Shown here piece after piece: positions 47,463 through 62,400 of a DNA stretch of 64,000 bases. The DNA comes from Mycobacterium sp. WUMAC-067 (GTDB lineage Bacteria; Actinomycetota; Actinomycetes; Mycobacteriales; Mycobacteriaceae): NCBI RefSeq assembly GCF_020217485.1, contig NZ_JAEKMI010000004.1, forward strand, positions 124,001-188,000, read 5' to 3'. A program made the translations under genes and the position numbers. A model generated the notes under the pieces. It searched no databases and was not told where the DNA came from. It worked only from the letters and a program-made list of their open reading frames with translations. Position 1 is the first letter of the stretch. Each line of letters opens with the position of its first letter.

Positions 47463-50400
47463 GTGGCGCGTGGTGGTGACCGGGCACTCCCGGTGACGCG
47501 AGGCCAGCTCGATATCTGGCTGGCACAGCAGACCGGCCACTTCGATGCGGCGTGGCAGCTGGGCGTGCTGGTCCGTATCGACGGGGCGATCGACCCCGGT
47601 CTGTTGCATCAGGCCATGCGGCACGTGGTCAACGAGGCCGAAAGCCTGCGGGCCTCCTTCTTCGAGGCCGATGGCCAGGTCTTCCAGAAGGCCGTCGACT
47701 ACGACGATGTCGATCTGGTCTTCTACGACCTGACCGAATCGCAGGATCCGGAGCGGGAAGTCCGAGAGACCGCATCATCGATCCAGCGGACGCCGATGCC
47801 GCTGACCGGCCCGAAGATCAAATTCGCTTTATTCCGTACGGGTCCTGACCAGTACTACTGGTTCTCGGTGTGCCATCACATCGCCATCGACGGCATGGGC
47901 ATCGCGCTGATCGGCCGACGGATCGCCGCCGTCTACTCCGCGCTGGCCGCCGGCAAACCGGTTCCACCCGCCTTCTTCGGCTCGTTGCACGACCTCGTGA
48001 GCGGCGAGCTGGACTACGAGGCGTCCGCCAAATTCCGTGAAGATCAGGACTATTGGGCCGCACACCGCCCCGCGGGCAACGGGGCCGTTTATCCGGCGCC
48101 CCCGGTCGATGACGGGCGTGACCCGTATTCACCCTCTCCGCCAGTGCAATTGGATCAGTCCGTGGTAGGCAGGGTCAAAGAGTTGTCCAAAACGCTGGGC
48201 ATCCGTCGATCGTCGGTACTCACCGCGGCCTGCGCGCTTCTGGTGCGCGGCTGGTGCGCCGACGGTTCCGACGAAGTCGTGCTCGACTTCCCGGTCAGCC
48301 GGCGAGTGGACCCGGAATCGAAGACGCATCCCGGCATGCTCGCCGGCGTGGTGCCCCTGGTGCTCAAGGCGTCGCCGGCCACCACATTCGCCGACTTTTG
48401 CCGGCACGTTGACCAGCGGTCTCGAGAGGCGTTGCGGCATCAGCAATTCCCGACACGCACTCTGGACGGCGAAGGCGACTTCAACGGCCCGAGGCAGGCC
48501 CCCAACCGGGTGGTCGTCAACTTCGTCCCGGCCCGCCTCACTCTCAGCCTCAACGGCGTCCCGGCGACCGCGACCTACACCAGCTTCGGGCCGGTAGGTC
48601 ACTTCGGCCTGTTCTTCCTCGGATTCGGCGACCAGCAGTTCCTGAGCACGGTCGGTATCGGGCAACCGTTCTCGAATTTCGACGTCGCGGATCTGACCGA
48701 GCGGCTGCAGCGTGTGCTGGCGACCATGGTCGCCGACCCGGACCGGCGCCTGTCGTCGTTGGATGTGCTCCGGGCCGCGGAGCGCGCCCGCCTGGAAGAG
48801 CTTGGTAACAACGGGGTTTTGAGCCGGCCACCAACCGCGCCGGGATCGGTGCCGGAGCTGTTCGCCGTCCAGGTAACCCGGGCGCCCGAGGCCGTGGCGG
48901 TGGTGTGCGAGGGCCGGCCGGTGACCTACCGGAAACTCGACGAGGCGTCCAACCGGCTGGCGCATTTGTTGACCGGCCTGGGCGCGGGCCCGGGGCAGAC
49001 TGTGGCGCTGATGTTTTCGCGCTCTCCCGAGGCCGTCGCGTCGATCCTGGCGGTGCTCAAAACCGGGGCGGCCTATCTGCCGATCGATCCTTCGTCGCCC
49101 GAGTCGCGGATCGGGTTCATGCTCGGCGACGCCAAACCGGTTGCCGCGCTGAGCACCGTCGATCTGGCCGACCGCCTCGACGGTCACGACGTGACGGTCA
49201 TCGACGTCAACGATTCCCGCATCGACGCCCAGCCCGTCGAGGCGTTGCCGGCACCCGGGCCGGACCATGTCGCCTACCTGATCTACACCTCGGGCACCAC
49301 CGGGGTCCCCAAAGGCGTTGCGGTGACTCATCGCAACGTGACACAGCTGCTGGGTTCCCTGGACGCCGGCCTGCCGCCGTCGGGGGTGTGGTCGCAGTGC
49401 CACTCGTACGCGTTCGACGTCTCGGTGTGGGAGATCTTCGGCGCGCTGCTGCGCGGCGGGCGGCTGGTCGTGGTCCCCGAAGACGTCGCGCGTTCGCCCG
49501 AAGAGTTGCACGACGTGCTGGCCGACGAAGACGTCAGCGTGTTGACCCAGACCCCGTCGGCCGTGGCGATGCTCTCGCCGGAGGGGCTTTCGGGGGCGTC
49601 GCTGGTGGTGGTGGGGGAGGCCTGCCCGCCCGAGGTGGTGGACCGCTGGGCGCCGGGGCGGGTGATGGTCAACGCCTACGGCCCGACCGAGACGACGATG
49701 TGCGTGGCGATCAGCGCCCCCCTGACGAAGGGATCCGGGACCCCGCCGATCGGTTCCCCGGTGCCCGGGGCGGCGTTGTTCGTCCTCGACGGCTGGCTGC
49801 GCCCGGTGCCGCCCGGCGTCGTCGGTGAGTTGTATGTCGCGGGCGACGGGGTGACCGGAGGATATGTCGGCCGGACCGGGCTGACGGCGTCACGGTTCGT
49901 GGCGTGCCCCTTCGGTGAGGCGGGTGCGCGCATGTACCGCACCGGCGACCTGGCGTGCTGGGGCGTCTCGGGATCCGGTGCAGGCCAACTGCAGTACTTC
50001 GGCCGCGCCGACGAACAGGTCAAGATCCGCGGATATCGCATCGAGCTCGGCGAAATCCAGGCCGCTCTCGCCGCGCTCGACGGCGTCGACCAGGCCGTGG
50101 TGATCGCCCGCGAGGACCGCCCGGGCGACAAACGCCTGGTCGGTTACGTCACCGGGATCGCCGACCCGGCCGAGGCGCGCACCGCGCTGGCCGAACGGCT
50201 CCCCGGCTACATGGTGCCCGCGGCCGTGGTCGTGCTCGACGCGCTCCCGCTGACGCCCAACGGCAAACTCGACACCCGCGCGCTGCCGATGCCCGCATAC
50301 ACGACGGGCGAGTACCGCGCCCCGGCCACCGCGGTCGAGGAGATCCTGGCCGGCATCTACGCCGAGGTGCTCGGGGTGCAGCGCGTCGGCGTCGACGAGT

Positions 50401-53400
50401 CCTTCTTCGAGCTGGGCGGCGACAGCATCTTGTCGCTGCAGGTGGTGGCGCGGGCGCGCGCGGCGGGCCTGACGTGCCGACCCCGAGACGTGTTCGTCGA
50501 ACAGACCGTGGCCCGGCTGGCCCGGGTGGCCGGGGTGAGCGACGGGGCGGCGGAGGTGCTCGACGAGGGCGTCGGGCCGGTGCTGGCCACCCCGATCATG
50601 CGGTGGCTGCAGGGCGCGGAGAAGGCCGGCCCGGTCGACGAGTTCAACCAGACCGTGATGGTGCAGGCCCCCGCGGGGGTGACCGCGGCCGACGTCTCAA
50701 TCGTGTTGCAGGCCTTGGTGGATCGGCACGCCATGCTGCGGCTGCGCGTCGATCGCGACGACGCCGGCGGCTGGTCGTTCCACATCCCCGAACCGGGGGC
50801 CGTGCGGGCCGAGGACTGCCTGCGGTCGGTCGACGCGGTGTCCGATGAGGCGTTGCTGCAGGCCCGTTCGCGGTTGAACCCGTCCACCGGCGCGATGCTC
50901 AGCGCGTTGTGGGTCGAGGCCACCGGCCAGTTGACGGTGATCATCCACCACCTGGCCGTCGACGCGGTGTCGTGGTGGATCCTGTTGGAAGACCTCAACA
51001 TTGCGTGGGCGCTGCACCGCGCCGGCCAGCCGGTGGAGCTGCCGCCGGCCGGGACGTCGTTCGCCCGCTGGGCCACACTGCTGAACGAGCACGCGCGCCA
51101 CCCCGACGTGGTCAGCCAGCTCAACGCCTGGAAGAAGGTGACGGAGACGCCCGCCGCGCTGCCCGCGGCCCGCCCCGACGTGGACACGTACGCCAGCGCC
51201 GGGCGTTTGTCGGTCGAGTTGGACGCCGAGACGACCGGGATGCTGCTCGGCGAGGTGCCGACGGCTTTCCACGCCGGGATCCAGGACATCCTGTTGATCG
51301 CCTTCGGGCTGGCGTGGGCGGAATTCCTGGGTGACACCGGCGCCCCGATCGGCATCGACGTCGAGGCTCACGGGCGCCACGAGGAACTCGGCGCCGACAC
51401 CGATCTGTCCCGCACCGTCGGGTGGTTCACCACCAAGTATCCGGTGTCTCTGGAAGTGGCGGGGCCGGTGGCCGGGTTGCGCTGGGCGCAGGTGGTTTCC
51501 GGCGACACGGCGCTGGGCCCGGTCATCAAACACGCCAAGGAGCAGCTGCGCGCGCTGCCGGAGCCGCTGACCTTTGGGCTGCTGCGGTACCTCAACACCG
51601 ACGTCGACCTCGCCGGGCCCGACCCGTCGATCGCGTTCAACTACCTGGGACGTCAAGGCGCAGCGCCCGATTCGGCGGGCGAGGGCTGGCGCATCAGCCA
51701 GGACGGCCTGTCGTTGATCGGCGCCGCCGCCGCGGTGCCCATGCCGCTGATGCACACCGTCGAACTCAACGCCGGCACCATCGACACCGGGGCCGGCCCG
51801 CACCTGCACGCCGAATGGACTTGGGCGCCATCGGTTCTCGACGCCACGCAGATCACCCGGTTGAGCCGGCTGTGGTTCGAGGCGCTGTCCGGAGTCTGCG
51901 CGCACGTCCGCTCCGGTGGCGGCGGGCTGACCCCGTCGGACATCGCCCCGGCCCGGCTGAGCCAGCAGCAGATCGACGAGCTGGAGCGGCAGCACCACAT
52001 CGCCGACATCTTGCCGTTGACCCCGCTGCAGCAGGGGCTGCTGTTCCACTCCAGCACCGCGCGGGGCGGCGACGACATGTATGCGGTCCAACTGGATTTC
52101 ACCCTCACCGGACCGCTCGACGCCGATCGCCTGCGCGACGCGGTGCACGCCGTCGTCAACCGGCACCCCCACCTGGCGGCCCTGTTCTGCGAACAGTTCG
52201 ACGAGCCGGTGCAGGTCATCCCGGCCGATCCCGTGATCGAGTGGCGGTACCTCGAACTCGACGGCACCGGTGACACCGACGAGCGGATCGAGCAGCTCTG
52301 CGCTGCCGAACGGGCGGCGGTGTGCGACCTCGCCGGGCAGCCGGCGTTCCGGGCCGCGCTGATCCGCACCGCGGACCGCCGCTTCCGGTTCGTGCTGACC
52401 AATCACCACATCCTGCTTGACGGCTGGTCGCTGCCCATCCTGCTGCGCGAAATCTTCGCCGGCTACTACGGGCACCGCCTGCCGGCGGCCGGCTCCTACC
52501 GCGCCTTCCTCACCTGGCTGGCCGATCGGGACCTCGACGCCTCCCGCGCGGCGTGGGGAGAGTTGTTGTCCGGCTTCGAAACTCCCACCCTGGTCGCGCC
52601 CGAGGACCGGTTGGGTCAGGGCCGCCGCGGCTTCGAGAAGTCTCGCGTGCCCGCGCAGACCACCCGGGCCCTCGCCGAGTTGGCGCGCTCGCACCACACC
52701 ACGCTGAGCACCGTGCTGCAGGCCGCGTGGGCGTTGGTGCTGACCTCGCTGACCGGTCAGCACGACGTCGTCTTCGGCACCCCGCGATCGCGGGTCGGCC
52801 AGCTGGAGGTCGACGACGCGGAGTCGATGGTCGGGCTGCTGATCAACACCGTGCCGGTGCGCGCGAACATCACCGCGACGACCACCACCGCGGATCTGCT
52901 GGCGCAGCTGCAGAACAGCCACAACGACGCGCTCGAGCATCAGCACCTGGCGCTCAGCGAGATCCACCGCGTCACCGGTCACGACCAACTCTTCGACACG
53001 CTGTTCGTCTACGAGAACTACCCGATGGACAGCGGGATGACGCTGGGTGATGACGGGCTCGCCATCGCAGAATTCACCAACCGCGAGTACAACCACTACC
53101 CGCTGACGGTGGAAGCCTTGCCCGGCCGCGAGCTCGGCCTGCACATCGAATTCGACGCCGACGTGTTCGACGCGGCCGGCATCGCGTCGCTCGTCGAGCG
53201 CCTGCAGCGGGTGCTGGTCGCGATGACCGCCGACCCCACCCGGCGGCTGTCGTCGGTCGACCTGCTGGACGGCGACGAGCGTGAACTGGTGCTGTCGACG
53301 ATGTCCGGCGCCGGTGTCGGCGCGCCGGTGGGGGTGGCGCCACAGCTGTTGGCCGCGGCGGTGGCGGCGGCCCCCGACGCGCCCGCGGTGGTCGACGGCG

Positions 53401-56400
53401 CGCGGGAGCTGTCGTATCGCGAACTCGACGAGTGGTCAACGCGGTTGGCGCGCATGCTGATCGACGCCGGCGTGGGCCCGGAGCGCGCCGTCGGTGTGGC
53501 GATCGACCGCTGCGCGGAGCTGGTGGTCGCCTGGTGGGCCGTCGTCAAGGCCGGCGGCATCTACGCGCCGGTGGATCTGGACCATCCGGTCGAGCGGATC
53601 GCTTCGGTGCTCGACGCCGTCGACGCGGTGTGCGTGTTGACGTGCGGCACCGACGACGTCGCCGGCGCCGGGACGCGCCCGATCGTGCGTCTCGACGGCC
53701 TCGACCTGTCCGGTCGCTCGGCGCAGGAGATCACCGACGCCGACCGGGTCTCGCCGCTGCGCGCCGGCGACACCGCATACCTGATTTTCACGTCGGGTTC
53801 GACCGGCGTCCCCAAGGGCGTCGCCGTCGGGCACAGCGGCCTGCTGGGCTGGGCCGCCGCCCAACGCGAGCGGTTCGGCCTGGGTTCGGACGCGCGGGTG
53901 CTGATGGTCGCCTCGCCGACCTTCGACGCCTCGGTCGGAGAACTGTTGCTGGCCGCGGGATCCGGCGCTGCGCTGGTGGTGGCGCCGCCGCAGGTATATG
54001 CGGGTGAGGCGCTGACCGCGCTGCTGGACCACCAGCGGGTCAGCGCGGCCATCCTGACGCCCACCGTCATCTCGACGCTGGACCGCGCCCGGCTTTCTCG
54101 CCTGGACACGCTGGTCGCCGTCGGGGAGGCCTGCCTGCCCGAGCTGGTGGACGCCTGGGCGCCGGGCCGCCAGATGTTCAACGGCTACGGCCCGAGCGAG
54201 ACCACCATCTGGGTCACCTGTGCGCGGCTGTCGGCGGGCGAGCCGGTGCGCATCGGCGCCCCCATTTCCGGCGTGTGCGCGCGTGTGCTCGACGCGTGGC
54301 TGAACCCCGTCCCGGTCGGCGTGGTGGGCGAGCTGTACCTGAGTGGGCCGGCCCTGGGGCACGGCTATCTGGGCCGGGTGGAGTTGACCGCGGAACGGTT
54401 CGTCGCGAACCCCTTTGGGGGTGTGGGGGAGCGCATGTATCGCACCGGCGACCTGGTGCGCTGGATGCCCGACGGGACCCTGGACTATCTGGGCCGCGCC
54501 GACAGCCAGATCAAACTGCGCGGACAGCGCATCGAATTGGGCGAAATCGAGAACACCCTGCTGGCCTGCCCCCAAGTGACCCAGGCCGCCGTCACCGTTG
54601 CGGACACCGCAACCGGCTCGCAGCTGGTCGCCTACGTGACGCTCGATCACACCGCCACCACCGACCGGGACGCCCAGCAGGACGCCGACGATGTCCAGGA
54701 GTGGCAGCACCTCTACGACGACCTGTATGGCGCCGACCTCGCGGCCAACTTCGGCGAGGATTTCCGCGGCTGGAACAGCAGCTACACCGGCGATCCGATT
54801 CCGCTCGAAGAGATGGCCGAATGGCGTTCCGCCACAGTCGATCGCATCATGTCCCTGCAGCCGCGCCGGGTCCTCGAGATCGGCGCGGGCTCGGGATTGC
54901 TGCTCTCCCAGATCGCCCCGCGCTGCGATCGCTATGTCGCCACCGACTTCTCGGCCGTCGCGATCGACAACCTGGCCCGGTCGATGGAGCAGCTGCGGCT
55001 GCCGTGGCGCGACCGCGTCGAGCTGCGCACCCAGCCCGCGCACGTCACCGACGGCCTGCCGCGCGGCCACTTCGACACCATCATTCTCAACTCGGTCGTC
55101 CAGTACTTCCCGAACGCGGGATACCTGGCCCAGGTCATCGACAAGGCCATGGCGCTGTTGGCCCCCGGCGGTGCGATCTTCATCGGTGACATCCGTAACC
55201 ACACCCTGCAGGGCGCGTTCCAGACCGCGATCGCGCTGGCGCGCGGCGACGCCACCGACGCGGCCGAAATCCGCCAGCGCGTGCGCCACGCCATGCTCGG
55301 CGAGACCGAATTGCTCTTGGCGCCGGAGTTTTTCACCTCCTGGGCCGACTCCCGGCCGGAGGCCGTCGGGATCGACATCCGCGTCAAACGGGGAATGGCC
55401 GACAACGAACTGAACCAGCACCGCTACGACGTCGCCATCCACAAGGCACCCGCGGCGGTGCGTTCGGTGGCCGACGAACCCGCCCTGACGTGGGCGCAGT
55501 GCGACGGCCTGCGCGGGCTGCGCGACACCCTGACATCGCGGCGTCCCGCCGCCGTCCGCATCACCGACATCCCGCGAGCCGGACTGATCACCGACGTCGC
55601 CGTCGAGGCAGCGCTGGCCGAGGGGCTGCCCCTGACGGACGCGCTGTCGGACGCGGCGGCCCGGGCCGGCGCGGGCCCCGACGCCACCGTCGCCGAAGAA
55701 TTGCACCGCCTCGGCGAGAGCGCCGGATATTACGTCGCCGTCACCTGGGGCGCCCAAGCCGGAACTCTCAGCGCGGTTTTCATCGCCTCCGGCGACCAGG
55801 CCGTCCCGCCGCTGACCGATCTCTACCTGGCACCCGACGGGGCCCGCCGACGCACCAGCCATGCCAACGACCCCCGCACCAACACCAAGATCGGCGAGGT
55901 GCGCGAACGGTTGAGCGCCTGGCTGCCCGAGTACATGGTGCCGACACACATTGTGGCGCTTGAAGAATTCCCGATGACGTCCTCGGGCAAGCTCGACCGC
56001 AAGGCGCTGCCGGCCCCCGATTACCAGGACGCCGATCGTTACCGCGCCCCGTCCACCGCCGTCGAGGAGATCCTGGTCGGCATCTACGCCCAGGTGCTCG
56101 GCCTGGAACGGGTGGGTGTCGACGACTCCTTCTTCGACCTGGGTGGCGACTCGCTGTCGGCGATGCGCCTGATCGCCGCGGTCAACACCAGCCTGAACTC
56201 CGACCTCGGGGTGCGGGCCGTGTTCGAGGCCCCCACGGTCGCCGAGTTGGCCCTGCTCAGCAGGGGAGACGCCGACCGTCCGGAACCGCTGGTGGCCGGG
56301 GAGCGACCGGCGGCGATCCCACTGTCCTTCGCGCAGACCCGGCTGTGGTTCATCGACCAATTCCAGGGCCCCTCAGCGATCTACAACATCACCGTGGCGC

Positions 56401-59400
56401 TGCGGCTGCGCGGGCACCTCGACGCCGATGCGCTGGCCGCGGCGCTGGCCGACGTCGTGGACCGCCACGAAAGCTTGCGCACGGTGTTCGCTTCGGCCGA
56501 CGGAATTCCACAGCAGGTGGTGGTGCCCGCCGAGCGGATCGGGTTCGCCTGCGACGTCATCGACGCGCGCCGGTGGCCGGAAGACCGGCTGCGGGAGGCC
56601 ATGGCGGCCGCCGCCCGGTACACCTTCGACCTGGAGAACGAAAGCCCCCTACACACCGAGCTTTTCACCGTGAGCGACGACGAGCACATGCTGGTGGTCG
56701 CCGTACACCACATCGCCGCCGACGGGTGGTCGATCACCCCCTTCGCCCGTGACCTCGGGATCGCCTACGCGAGCCGGTGCGCGGGGCGGGCGCCCGACTG
56801 GGCGCCGCTGGCGGTGCAGTACGTCGACTACACGCTCTGGCAGCGCGCGCATCTCGGTGACGTGGACGACGGCGACAGCCGCATCGCCGCCCAGCTGGAC
56901 TACTGGGCAGACACCCTGGCCGGTCTCCCCGAACGCCTGCAACTGCCCACCGATCGGCCCTACCCGCAGGTCGCCGACCATCGCGGCGCCCGGCTGGCGG
57001 TGGACTGGCCGGCCGAGCTACAGCAACAGGTCCGCCGGGTAGCGCGCGAGCACAACGCCACCAGCTTCATGGTGATCCAGGCCGCCTTCGCCGCGCTGCT
57101 CGCCAAGATCAGCGCCAGTACCGATGTGGCCGTGGGCTTCCCGATCGCCGGGCGTCCCGAACCCGCCCTCGACGAACTCATCGGCTTCTTCGTCAACACC
57201 CTGGTGCTGCGGGTCGACCTAGGAGCTCTAGGCGGGGATCCGACTTTCGCCGAGCTGCTGGCCGAGGTGCGCCGGCGCAGCCTGGCCGCATTCGAACACC
57301 AAGACGTGCCATTCGAACTGCTCGTGGAGCGGCTCAACCCCACCCGCAGCATGGCCCATCACCCGCTCATTCAGGTGCTGCTGGGTTGGGAGAACTTCCC
57401 GGGAGAGGTCACCGCCCCCGCCGCGGGGCTGACGCTGGGTGATCTGCGAGTCACCCCAATGCCGTTGCACACCAACACCGCTCGCATGGATTTGACGTTC
57501 TCGCTGGCCGAGCGCTTCACCGAATCCGGCCAGCGCGCCGGGATCGCCGTGACGGCGGAATACCGCACCGACGTCTACAACGCGGACACCGTCGAGGCGA
57601 TGATCGACCGGCTGCAGCGGCTGCTGGCCGCGGTCACCGCCGAGCCGGAGCGGCGCTTGTCGTCGGTGGATCTGCTGGACACCGCCGAGCACGCCCGGCT
57701 GGCGCGGTGGGGCAACCAGGCGGTGCTGGCCGAGCGCATGGAACCGGTAACGGTCGCGGGACTGTTCGCCGCGCAGGCGGCACGCACGCCGGACGCGGTG
57801 GCGCTGACGTTCGAGGACCGGTCCATGACGTACCGCGAGCTCGACGAGGCCGCCAACCGGTTGGCACACCTGCTGGTCGAACACGGCGCGGGCCCGGGGG
57901 AGTTTGTCGCGCTGCTGTTTTCGCGCTCTGCCGAGGCGATCGTGGCGATCTTGGCGGTGCTCAAGTCCGGGGCGGCGTATCTGCCGATCGACCCCGCGCT
58001 GCCGTCCGCGCGGGTGGAGTTCATGCTGACCGACGCCGCCCCAATGGCCGCGGTCACCACCTCCGACCTGGCCGACAGGTTCGACGGCTTCGACCTGACC
58101 GTCGTCGATGTGGCCGACCCCGCGGTGGCGGCCCAGCCGATTACCCCGCCGCCCGCGCCGGCGCCCACCGATCTGGCACACGTCATCTACACCTCCGGCA
58201 CCACCGGTGTGCCCAAAGGCGTTGCGGTCACCCAACACAACGTCGCGCAGCTGTTCGATGACCTGCGGCTCGGTTTCGCCTTGTCGGCCGAGCAGGTGTG
58301 GACCCAATTCCACTCCTATGCGTTCGACTTCTCGGTGTGGGAGATCTGGGGCGCCCTGCTGCACGGCGGGCGCCTCGTCGTCGTACCGGGCGCCGTGGCC
58401 CGCTCACCCGAGGAGTTCCACGCGCTGCTGGTGCGCGAGGGAGTCACGGTGCTGACCCAGACCCCGTCGGCGGTGGGGCTGCTGCCCACCGACGGCCTGG
58501 ACTCCACCGCGTTGGTGATCGGGGCCGAGCCCTGCCCGCCCGAGCTGGTGGACCGCTGGGCGCCGGATCGGGTCATGGTCAACGTGTACGGCCCCACCGA
58601 GACCACGATGTGGGCCTGCAAGAGCGCCCCGTTGCAGGCGGGATCGGGCTTCCCGCCGATCGGCTCACCGGTGACTCGCGCCGCCTTCTTCGTGCTCGAC
58701 GAGTGGCTGCGCCCGGTGCCCGCCGGCGTGGTCGGGGAGCTGTATCTGGCCGGCGAAGGCGTCGGCGTCGGCTATTGGCGGCGCCCCGGCCTGACCGCGT
58801 CGCGGTTCGTGGCCTGCCCCTTCGGCGAACCCGGCACCCGGATGTACCGCACCGGCGACCTGGTCTGCTGGGGGCGCTCCGGATCCGGGGAGGGGCAACT
58901 GCGCTACCTGGGACGCGCCGACGAACAGGTCAAGGTCCGCGGCTACCGCATCGAACTCGGCGAGATCCAGGCCGCGCTGTCCGCGCTCGACGGGGTCGAG
59001 CAGGCGGTCGTCGTCGCCCGCGAGGACCGGCCCGGTGACAAACGCCTCGTGGGGTACGTCACCGGGTCCGCGGAGCCCGCCCGGGCGCGCGCCGCCCTGG
59101 CCGAGCGTCTGCCCGCGTACATGGTCCCCGCGGCGGTGGTGGTGCTGGATTCGCTGCCGGTGACGGTGAACGGCAAACTCGACGCCCGCGCCCTGCCCGC
59201 ACCCGAATATCGCAACGCCGATCACTACCGCGCCCCGAGCACCGCCGTCGAGGAGATCCTGGCCGGCATCTTCGCCGAGGTCCTCGGCGTCGATCGGGTC
59301 GGGGTCGACGACTCGTTCTTCGATCTCGGCGGCGACTCGCTGTCCACCATGCGCCTGATCACGGCGATCAACTCCGCGCTGGAAACCGATCTCGCGGTGC

Positions 59401-62400
59401 GCGTCGTCTTCGAGGCGCCCACGGTCGCCCAGCTGGCGCCCCGCATCGCGGAGAGCTCGGGCGGGCTCGAACCGCTGGAGGCGGGGGAGCGGCCGGCGGC
59501 GGTCCCGCTGTCGTTCGCGCAGAACCGGTTGTGGTTCATCGACCAATTCCAGGGTCCCTCACCGCATTACAACATGGCGGCGGCCTTGCGCCTGCGCGGG
59601 CGGCTCGACGCCGAGGCGCTCGGGGCGGCGCTGGCCGACGTGGTGAGTCGCCACGAGAGCCTGCGCACCCTGTTCCCGTCGCACGAAGGCACCCCCCGGC
59701 AGGTGGTCGTGCCCGCCGAGCGCGCCGAATTCGGCTGGGACGTCGTCGATGCCACGGCATGGCCGGCGGGCCAGGTCGACGACGCCGTCAAGGCGGCGAC
59801 ACGCCACACCTTTGACCTGGCGGCCGAGATCCCGATCCGGGCGCGACTTTTCACGGTCACCGACGATGAGCACCTGCTGGTGATCGTCGTGCACCACATC
59901 GCCGCGGACGGCTTGTCGCTGACCCCGTTGGGTGCCGATCTGAGCGTGGCCTACACCAGCCGCTGCGCCGGGCGTCCCCCCGGATGGGCCGACTTGTCGG
60001 TGCAGTACATCGATTACACGCTCTGGCAGCGCGCCCAATTCGGCGACCTCGACGACGGCGACAGCCGCATCGGCGCTCAACTGGCGTACTGGGAGCATGC
60101 CCTGGCCGGCATGCCCGAGCGGCTCGAGCTGCCCACCGATCGGCCGTACCCGCCGGTGGCCGATCAGCGCGGCGACAGCGTGGTGGTCGACTGGCCGGCG
60201 GAGCTGCAGCAGCAGGTCGCGCGGGTGGCCCGCGAGCACAACGCGACCAGCTTCATGGTGGTGCAGGCCGCGCTGGCCGTGCTCTTGTCGAAGGTGAGCG
60301 CGAGTTCCGATGTGGCGGTGGGCTTCCCGATCGCCGGCCGGCGCGACCCCGCGCTCGACCAACTGGTGGGCTTCTTCGTCAACACTCTGGTGCTGCGGAT
60401 CGACCTGGCCGGCGACCCCAGCTTCACCGAACTGCTGGAACGGGTCCAGGCGCAGAGCCTGGCGGCCTTCGAACATCAGGACGTGCCGTTCGAGGTGCTG
60501 GTCGAGCGGGTCAACCCGACCCGAAGCCTGACGCATCACCCGCTGGTTCAGGTGATGCTGGCCTGGCAGAACTTCGCCGGCCACGAGGATCCCGCCGCCG
60601 GCCTGACGCTGGGGGACCTCGAGGTGACCTCAGTCCCGGTGGAGGACCAGTCGGCCCGCATGGACCTGGTGTTCTCCCTGGCCGAACGGTGGACCGAGAA
60701 CGGAGACACCGCCGGCATCGGCGGGCGGGTGGAATTCCGCACCGACGTGTTCGACGCGGCGACCATCGAGACGCTGATCGGCCGCCTGCAACGAGTGCTG
60801 ACCGCGATGACCGCCGACCCCACCCATCCGCTGTCGTCGGTGGATCTGCTCGACGAGGCCGAGCACGCCCGCCTGAAAGAGCTTGGCAACAACGCGGTTT
60901 TGACCCGGCCGGCGACGGCGTCGGTGTCGGTGCCGGAATTGTTTGCCGCGCAGGTCGCCCGGGCCCCGGAGGCCGTGGCGCTGGTGTGCGAGGGCCTGGC
61001 GGTGACCTACCGGGAGCTCGACGAGGCCTCCAACCGGTTGGCGCACCGCCTGGCCTCCGCGGGAGCGGGACCGGGACATATTGTGGCGCTGCTGTTTTCG
61101 CGGTCGGCCGAGGCCGTCGCGTCGATCCTGGCCGTGCTCAAAACGGGAGCGGCCTACCTGCCGATCGACCCGTCTTCGCCGGACGCGCGCGTCGAATTCA
61201 TGCTCGGTGACGCCACACCGGTCGCCGCGGTCACCACCGCCGAGCTGGCCGAGCGGTTCGACGGTCGCGACGTGACCGTCATCGACGTCAACGATTCCCG
61301 CATCGACACCCTGCCCGAGACGGTCCTGCCGGCGCCGGGGCCGGACAACCTCGCCTACCTGATCTACACCTCGGGCACCACCGGTGTCCCCAAAGGCGTT
61401 GCGATCACTCACCGCAACGTCACCCAGCTGCTGGGATCGCTGGATGCCGGGCTGCCGGCCGCGGGGGTCTGGTCGCAATGTCACTCGCTGGCGTTCGACG
61501 TCTCGGTGTGGGAGATCTTCGGCGCGCTGCTGCGCGGCGGGCGCCTGGTGGTCGTCCCCGAGGCTGTGGCGGCTTCCCCGCACGACCTGCACGACGTCCT
61601 GGTCGCCACCGGAGTCAGCGTGTTGACCCAGACCCCATCGGCGGTGGCCATGCTCTCGCCGGAGGGGCTGGACTCGGTGTCGCTGGTGATGGCCGGCGAG
61701 GCCTGCCCGGCCGAGGTTGTCGACCAGTGGGCGCCCGGGCGGGTGATGGTCAACGCCTACGGCCCGACCGAGACCACGATGTGCGTGACGATCAGCGCGC
61801 CCCTCGCAGCCGGGATGGGACCGGTTCCCATCGGCGCCCCGGTCCCGGGGGCGGCGTTGTTCGTGCTCGACGACGCGTTGCGGCCGGTGCCGCCCGGCGT
61901 CGTCGGTGAGCTGTACGTCGCCGGATTCGGGGTGGCCGCAGGGTATGTCGGCCGACCGGGCCTGACCGCGTCGCGGTTCGTCGCCTGCCCCTTCGGCGGG
62001 GACGGAACCCGCATGTATCGGACCGGCGACCTGGTCCGCTGGGACGACTCGGGATCGGGTGGGGGCCAACTGCAGTGCCTCGGCCGCGCCGACGAGCAGG
62101 TCAAGATCCGCGGCTATCGCATCGAGCTCGGCGAAATCCAGTCCGCCCTGGCCGGATTCGACGGCGTCGCGCAGGCCGTCGTCGTCGCGCGCGAAGACCG
62201 CCCCGGGGACAAGCGACTCGTCGGCTACATCACCGGCGCCGCCGACCCTGCCCGGCTGCGCGCCGCGCTGGCCGATCGGCTGCCCGCCTACATGGTGCCC
62301 GCCGCGGTGGTGGCGCTCGACGCCATTCCGTTGACGCCCAACGGCAAACTCGACACGCGCGCCCTGCCCGCACCCGAATACACGGCCGGCCAGTACCGCG

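Noticed and set aside
53436..56360. 974-aa minus-strand open frame inside the NRPS gene, and similar ones at 50697-53144, 60630-62720 and 62727-63821
   Set aside because: Antisense shadows of the NRPS; no recognisable domain, Gly/Arg/Asp-rich composition.
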